Shown here: piece by piece, positions 60,421-64,000 of the stretch | How the letters are laid out: each line of letters starts with the position of its first letter | Numbering within the stretch: the first letter of the stretch is position 1 | NCBI GenBank assembly: GCA_046725585.1 | Contig: JBKOYV010000411.1 | Span: 4,751 to 68,750, forward strand | Direction: 5' to 3' | DNA length: 64,000 bases | From: JAJKIV01 sp046725585 | GTDB taxonomy: Bacteria > Gemmatimonadota > Gemmatimonadetes > Gemmatimonadales > Gemmatimonadaceae | The notes under the pieces: model-generated | What the model saw: the letters and a program-made list of their open reading frames with translations, nothing else | What the model was told of the DNA's origin: nothing | Databases searched by the model: none | Translations under genes and position numbers: made by a program

Positions 60421-61499
60421 GATGCGCGCGTCATGGTTATCGGAATTCTGATGGCCACGCGCGTCCCAGCTCCGTCGGAACGCGCCTCGCAGCGAAGGGA
60501 GCCGCTCGCTCCGTACCGCAGGGCCAGCCGGTCGCGCGTCGCACTCAATCCCATTCCTGTCGCCGCCTGCGGGTCACGCGCGAACCCCGGCCCGTCGTCC
60601 TCGACTATCAGCACGAGCGCGTCCGCCTCACGCGCGGCGGTGACGCAGACGCGTCCGCCCTCTACACGTTCACTCACGCCATGGCGAACGGCGTTCTCTA
60701 CTACCGGCTGCAGAAGGAAACTCGGCACCGGCACGTCGAGCAGGTCCTCCGGCACCGCGACCGTCACCGTTAGGCGATCGCCGAATCGCACTTGCTCGAT
60801 CTCGAGATAGGCGCGGAGCAGCTCGAGCTCGTCCCGCAGCGCGATCTCCGGCACATCACGCAGCCGGAGCGTCTCGCGCAGCAGGTCGGCGAGCTTCACC
60901 GCCATCGTCTCCGCCACCGTCGGCTGGGCGTCCGTCAGCATCGCGATGTTGTGCAGCGTGTTGAACAGGAAATGCGGCTGCAGCTGCATCTGGAGCGCGC
61001 GCAGCTGCGCTTGGGCGAGATCGGCCTCGAGCCGCGCGGTATCGAGCTCGCGCCGCCGGCGCGCCGCGCGCTCCTCCATCGCCATGCTCACCGCCACGAC
61101 CGTCGCATACACCGCGACGCCTAGCCCCAAGTGTCCCACGATGAAGCGTCGAAACGCCGCGCCGTACGGCTCCGCGGGCAGCGTCGGCGGCCGCGAGAGC
61201 CAGAGCATCCACGTAAACCACATGGCAAAGAACATCGCCCCCAGGAGCGCGAGCACTCCGTGCACGGCCACGGACCGAGTCCAGGGCGGCTCGAGCGGAA
61301 AGCGGCGGAGCGCGACGCGCACGACGGGCGTGATGCCGGCCCAGATCCACCACGAGGCCATGGACGCCGCCGCGAACCGCCGAATGTAGGCGTGCACCTC
61401 GGGCGATAACGGGTAGAACAGCACCGTCACGGCGCCAGTGAGCAGCCCCGGAACCGTCCACCCTGCAACCGAGAGGAGCGCCGCGCGTATCCGTCTCAC
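60417..61499 (-). CDS. LytS/YehU-type sensor histidine kinase
   Basis: A 360-residue inner-membrane protein with about four transmembrane segments (VPGLLTGAVTVLFYPL, ASMASWWIWAGITPVV, VHGVLALLGAMFFAMWF, LGLGVAVYATVVAVSMAM). A coiled region leads to the His-kinase motif QPHFLFNTLHNIAM near residue 180. ATPase boxes are LLQPVVENAVRHGV and VEDDGPGF. It forms a two-component system with the overlapping LytTR regulator; signal unknown. Confidence 0.92.
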   Translation of the reverse strand: MRRIRAALLSVAGWTVPGLLTGAVTVLFYPLSPEVHAYIRRFAAASMASWWIWAGITPVVRVALRRFPLEPPWTRSVAVHGVLALLGAMFFAMWFTWMLWLSRPPTLPAEPYGAAFRRFIVGHLGLGVAVYATVVAVSMAMEERAARRRRELDTARLEADLAQAQLRALQMQLQPHFLFNTLHNIAMLTDAQPTVAETMAVKLADLLRETLRLRDVPEIALRDELELLRAYLEIEQVRFGDRLTVTVAVPEDLLDVPVPSFLLQPVVENAVRHGVSERVEGGRVCVTAAREADALVLIVEDDGPGFARDPQAATGMGLSATRDRLALRYGASGSLRCEARSDGAGTRVAIRIPITMTRAS

Positions 61500-61633
61500 G
61501 TCGCGAATCTACCGCTTGGGTCGCGCCGGTGCCGAGTCGCTGGCGCCGGCGGTGGGCGTACTTTGTGGTGAACTGCGGCCACGTGCAGCGAATGACGCGA
61601 ACGGATGCCGGGCTCGCATTACCTTGGGCCGGC

Positions 61634-62047
61634 ATGAAGCCCAAACACATGCTCGTGGGCACGTCGCTGCTCTCGATTCTTCTCCTCTCCTTTCACCTCA
61701 CGCAGGACGCCCTCCACGCGAGACCCGGCACGACCGAGGCGGGGCCCGGCAACCTCGTTGCGATACTCATCCTGTTCGTCTTGCTGTCGGGGACCGTGTT
61801 GCTCGCCAACCGTCGCTCGGGCCGGATCGTGATGCTGCTCGCGGCGCTCTTCGCGTTAGGCATGCCCGTCCTTCACTTCACGGGCGGCGCCGACATGAAC
61901 AAGCGCAGCGGGGCCTTCTTGTTCGTCTGGTGCCTGATCGCGCTCGGCGTCACCGGGTTGTTCTCCGTCCTTCTCCTGACGTCGGAGCTGCTGCGCGTGT
62001 GGCGCCGTCCTCGACCGGGTGGGGATCGCGAGGGCGAACGCGCATGA
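61634..62047 (+). CDS. Small integral membrane protein, hypothetical
   Basis: 137 residues with four transmembrane segments (LVGTSLLSILLLSFHL, LVAILILFVLLSGTVLLA, IVMLLAALFALGMPVLHF, AFLFVWCLIALGVTGLFSVLLLT) and a short basic tail. The ATG at 61634 is preferred because hydrophobicity starts right after it. Family unknown. It is divergent from the histidine kinase. Confidence 0.7.
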   Translation: MKPKHMLVGTSLLSILLLSFHLTQDALHARPGTTEAGPGNLVAILILFVLLSGTVLLANRRSGRIVMLLAALFALGMPVLHFTGGADMNKRSGAFLFVWCLIALGVTGLFSVLLLTSELLRVWRRPRPGGDREGERA

Positions 62048-62196
62048 CCATGACGACACCGAGCAAGAACGCCCGGACGGCTTCACCCGCACCAGCGACA
62101 ACCCCACAAGCCTGAGCATTGATTTAGCGCTCGTTGAGCGCTGCTCCAGTATGGTGCACGGAGGAGTCCGTTCGATCACTCATCGCAACGATCCCG

Positions 62197-62700
62197 ATGG
62201 CGCGCTCGCGCAGCGGTTGCTTCGGATCTCTCGTGCGACTCGCCGGCGTGCTCGTACTGTGCGGCGTGTTGTTGCTCGTCTTCACCGCCGTGTTCCAGCC
62301 GTGGGGATTCTACCTCGGGGGAACGTTCCACCTCATTCCGTATTGGCAGGGGTGGGGCACGATCAGGTCGAAGACGGGCGGGGAGTACGTGCTGTTCGTC
62401 AACATGCGGTCGGGATCTCCGACCCGACTCGGCAGCGCGTATCTGAGTGGCGTCGGATACATCTGCACACCGAAACACGAGCGCTTTCAGAATCCGACTC
62501 GACGGCCGAGCATCGACTTTCGCGGTCGGTGGAGCGGCAACAGCCTGGTGATGACCGATGTCGGTAGCATTTACCGGGAGTTCCTGCCCGATGGGAGCGT
62601 GAATCGGGGGCAACTCCCGGCTGCGCGCGACACGCTTCCGATCACGATGACCGCCGGGACGATGTCGCAGTTCCAGGCGGCGTGCCGTGCCGTCCGATGA
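62197..62700 (+). CDS. Membrane-anchored hypothetical protein
   Basis: 167 residues from ATG 62197 (a TTG at 62134 would add 21). One N-terminal transmembrane helix (LVRLAGVLVLCGVLLLVFTAVF) is followed by a soluble beta-rich domain (GTIRSKTGGEYVLFVNMRS, SIDFRGRWSGNSLVMTD). No domain is recognised. GCCTAAC follows 11 bp after the stop. Confidence 0.65.
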   Translation: MARSRSGCFGSLVRLAGVLVLCGVLLLVFTAVFQPWGFYLGGTFHLIPYWQGWGTIRSKTGGEYVLFVNMRSGSPTRLGSAYLSGVGYICTPKHERFQNPTRRPSIDFRGRWSGNSLVMTDVGSIYREFLPDGSVNRGQLPAARDTLPITMTAGTMSQFQAACRAVR

Positions 62701-62711
62701 GACCCTGCCAA

Positions 62712-62767
62712 GCCTAACGAAGCTCGCTTAAGGGAGATCGGCTCGCCGGTCTCGCTGATGGTTTGGC
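62712..62767. other. attC-like site (56 bp)
   Basis: GCCTAAC on the left and GTTTGGC on the right (same degenerate core as at 53998). Between them GGGAGATCGGC pairs with GCCGGTCTCGC at 9 of 11 positions. It lies just after the stop of the preceding gene. Confidence 0.4.
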
Positions 62768-62974
62768 GCGCACGGACAAAACGGTCGCCCTCGCGGCCCC
62801 CCGCACCAGTCGAGACTGACCTCGGAGCTGTTACCCCGGCGACGCGCGCGACCGGGCTTCGTGGTCCACGTCGAGCAAACGGGGCCGACGCATCCGTGTC
62901 ATATATGGGAGGGCGCCGCACGACCGTGATCTCCGGCGTCCGTCTCGACCGACGACCATCGCCGAGGAGGTCCC

Positions 62975-63201
62975 ATGTCCGCCGTTCACGCCGTCGCGGT
63001 CACGCGATCCGGACGGACAACGATCTCTTCACGACCTTCACGCGGACGAACAGCTTCGGTTTGCGCATCCAGGGCGTGGTGCAGGATGCCGCCGGGCAGT
63101 CGTATCGTCTCGATGCCGAGATTCACGACCTCATCTTCCCGGATCTCACGTTCAAGCGCGTCGTGCAGAACGTGCATCTGCACCCGGTCGGCGGTCCCTA
63201 G
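62975..63201 (+). pseudogene. Small hypothetical protein gene with probable frameshift
   Basis: An ATG at 62975 with GAGGAGG four bases upstream opens MSAVHAVAVTR. One base further on, the frame TDNDLFTTFTRTNSFGLRIQ continues to PDLTFKRVVQNVHLHPVGGP and a TAG. Adding one base near 63005-63012 joins the two into about 75 residues. The C-terminal part has normal codon use. Function unknown. Confidence 0.5.
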
Positions 63202-63327
63202 TCGACCGCACGAGCCATCAATCCCACGCGCCGAGCTTGGCCGCGAGCGCGCCGAGACCGATCAGGAGCGCAATCGGCCAGACAGGGAGTCTCATCGAGG
63301 CCTTCGTGATTCGCGATGCATGTTGGA

Positions 63328-63381
63328 GCCTAACGCGCGAGCTAGCTCGCGAACGTTCGTCGGGCTCAACGATCGTTAGAC
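63328..63381 (-). other. attC-like site (54 bp)
   Basis: On the minus strand: core GTCTAAC, then GTTGAGCCCGAC (similar to known attC inner arms), a central GCGAGCTAGCTCGC palindrome, and core GTTAGGC. Both cores fit the integron consensus. The first core lies inside the last codons of the minus-strand gene that ends at 63366. Confidence 0.5.
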
Positions 63382-63845
63382 GACCGCCCGTTGATCTCCC
63401 ACTGGCTCACGCGTCGAAGGGACGCCGTTGCCCAATCCTCCAGTTTCGCAGCCTGTCGAATCTGGAGTAAGCCATAGACAAGGGGACCCAACGCCAAAGC
63501 ATAGATGCGACCTGGAGACGCAGTAACGTAGGCCCCGATTGCCACGGCAAGACCGAGAACAGCATAGCGTGCGCCTCGCCGGTATTGCTGGTTGGCGGAG
63601 GCAAGATGTGCTCGTAGTTCTTCACGACTCAACAGTCGTACTGCGGCGCGGTCGTCCTGGGTGAATAGTGAAGACTCATCGAGCATCGGGGGGACGAAGA
63701 GCGGAAATCCGCGCGCGACGGCTTCCGCGACGATGACTGCCCACGCACGCGGATTGTACGCGTGCGGCCCTGCCGCCATGGCCTCAGCGAGAGCATCATC
63801 CCCGAGTTCGCGGTAATAGGCAGCCGACCTCTGTTCGTGTTGCAT
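63366..63845 (-). CDS. Hypothetical protein with C-terminal membrane helices
   Basis: From ATG 63845, 159 residues. The N-terminal half is soluble and helical (YYRELGDDALAEAMAAG, AWAVIVAEAVARGFPLF). Two hydrophobic segments follow (YAVLGLAVAIGAYVTA, IYALALGPLVYGLL). Base composition is noticeably less GC-rich than in most of the window. The real protein may begin further upstream with a cysteine-rich segment in another frame (see 63846-63973). Its last codons contain a GTCTAAC core. Confidence 0.65.
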   Translation of the reverse strand: MQHEQRSAAYYRELGDDALAEAMAAGPHAYNPRAWAVIVAEAVARGFPLFVPPMLDESSLFTQDDRAAVRLLSREELRAHLASANQQYRRGARYAVLGLAVAIGAYVTASPGRIYALALGPLVYGLLQIRQAAKLEDWATASLRRVSQWEINGRSSNDR

Positions 63846-63973
63846 TTGTTGGTTGTCCAATCGAGGTCAGGGCGAGCAACAGGATGACTCAGATACGCGT
63901 AACCGCAGCCCTGAACGATTGGGCCGCTGGCGCAAGGCTCGTAGTAACAGAAAGGACAAGGGGTGAGAGACAA
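63846..63973 (-). pseudogene. Frameshifted 5' part of the preceding gene (cysteine-rich segment)
   Basis: An ATG at 63973 opens MSLTPCPFCYYEPCASGPIV and runs through several Cys to RPDLDW. Adding one base to the CC at 63857-63858 joins it to DNQQMQHEQ and the frame of the gene ending at 63366. The N-terminus would be a zinc-ribbon-like segment. Alternatively it is an unrelated short open frame cut by the other gene. Confidence 0.45.
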
Positions 63974-64000
63974 GCCGCAACATACGGACGAAGTCGCACC

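Noticed and set aside
1..64000. tRNA or rRNA genes
   Set aside because: No cloverleaf with a GGTTCGA-type T arm and CCA end, and no rRNA-like conserved stretch, was recognised.

Overview
The window is about two-thirds GC, with dense GC-ending codons. It carries membrane-anchored SARP/BTAD-TPR regulators, eukaryote-type Ser/Thr kinases with TPR or beta-propeller tails, an ECF sigma factor beside a kinase, many secreted serine hydrolases and a SusD remnant. That gene content fits an environmental Gemmatimonadota (or Acidobacteriota-like) chromosome. This is inferred from gene content; no rRNA or other phylogenetic marker is present.

Layout. 0-33.6 kb is mostly ordinary chromosome. It holds two BTAD-TPR regulators flanking a gamma-glutamyltransferase, a lipoprotein, an NmrA-like protein, two divergent Ser/Thr kinases, a SusD remnant, an ABC exporter pair, cysK, a cupin, a polysaccharide deacetylase, a TIM-barrel protein, an SGNH hydrolase, an S51 peptidase, an acyl-CoA ligase, three beta-lactamase-fold proteins (one coupled to an APH-like kinase) and a CxxCH/QW-repeat protein. 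33.6-55.7 kb is accessory in character: small hypothetical, metabolic and zinc-ribbon genes, several broken genes and palindromic repeats. Many junctions carry the sequence GCCTAAC or its complement. 55.9-61.5 kb returns to regulatory genes: ECF sigma, a kinase-propeller fusion, and a LytS/LytTR two-component system. 62-64 kb again has small genes with integron-like junctions.

The main discovery is integron-like. Three imperfect palindromes of 92-99 bp (51300-51397, 53037-53135, 53907-53998), plus a half site at 54620, have the architecture of integron attC sites: RYYYAAC and GTTRRRY boxes at the ends and complementary inner arms with unpaired bases. They separate a glycosyltransferase, a BNR-repeat protein, deoC, a broken lipoprotein gene and a TolB-like propeller gene. 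The deoC stop codon lies inside its core box, as is common in gene cassettes. No integrase is visible, so this looks like a cassette array without an integrase (CALIN). Weaker sites occur at 37175, 40350, 41903, 62712 and 63328.

The same box, GCCTAACG/CGTTAGGC, is strongly over-represented across the whole window. I counted about 60 copies of the heptamer CCTAACG by eye, against roughly 7 expected, and about 37 are inside ordinary coding genes. At least eight probable single-base deletions, mostly in short homopolymers, break small accessory genes, while the long genes are intact. Several families of palindromic intergenic repeats (REP- or MITE-like) are also present.
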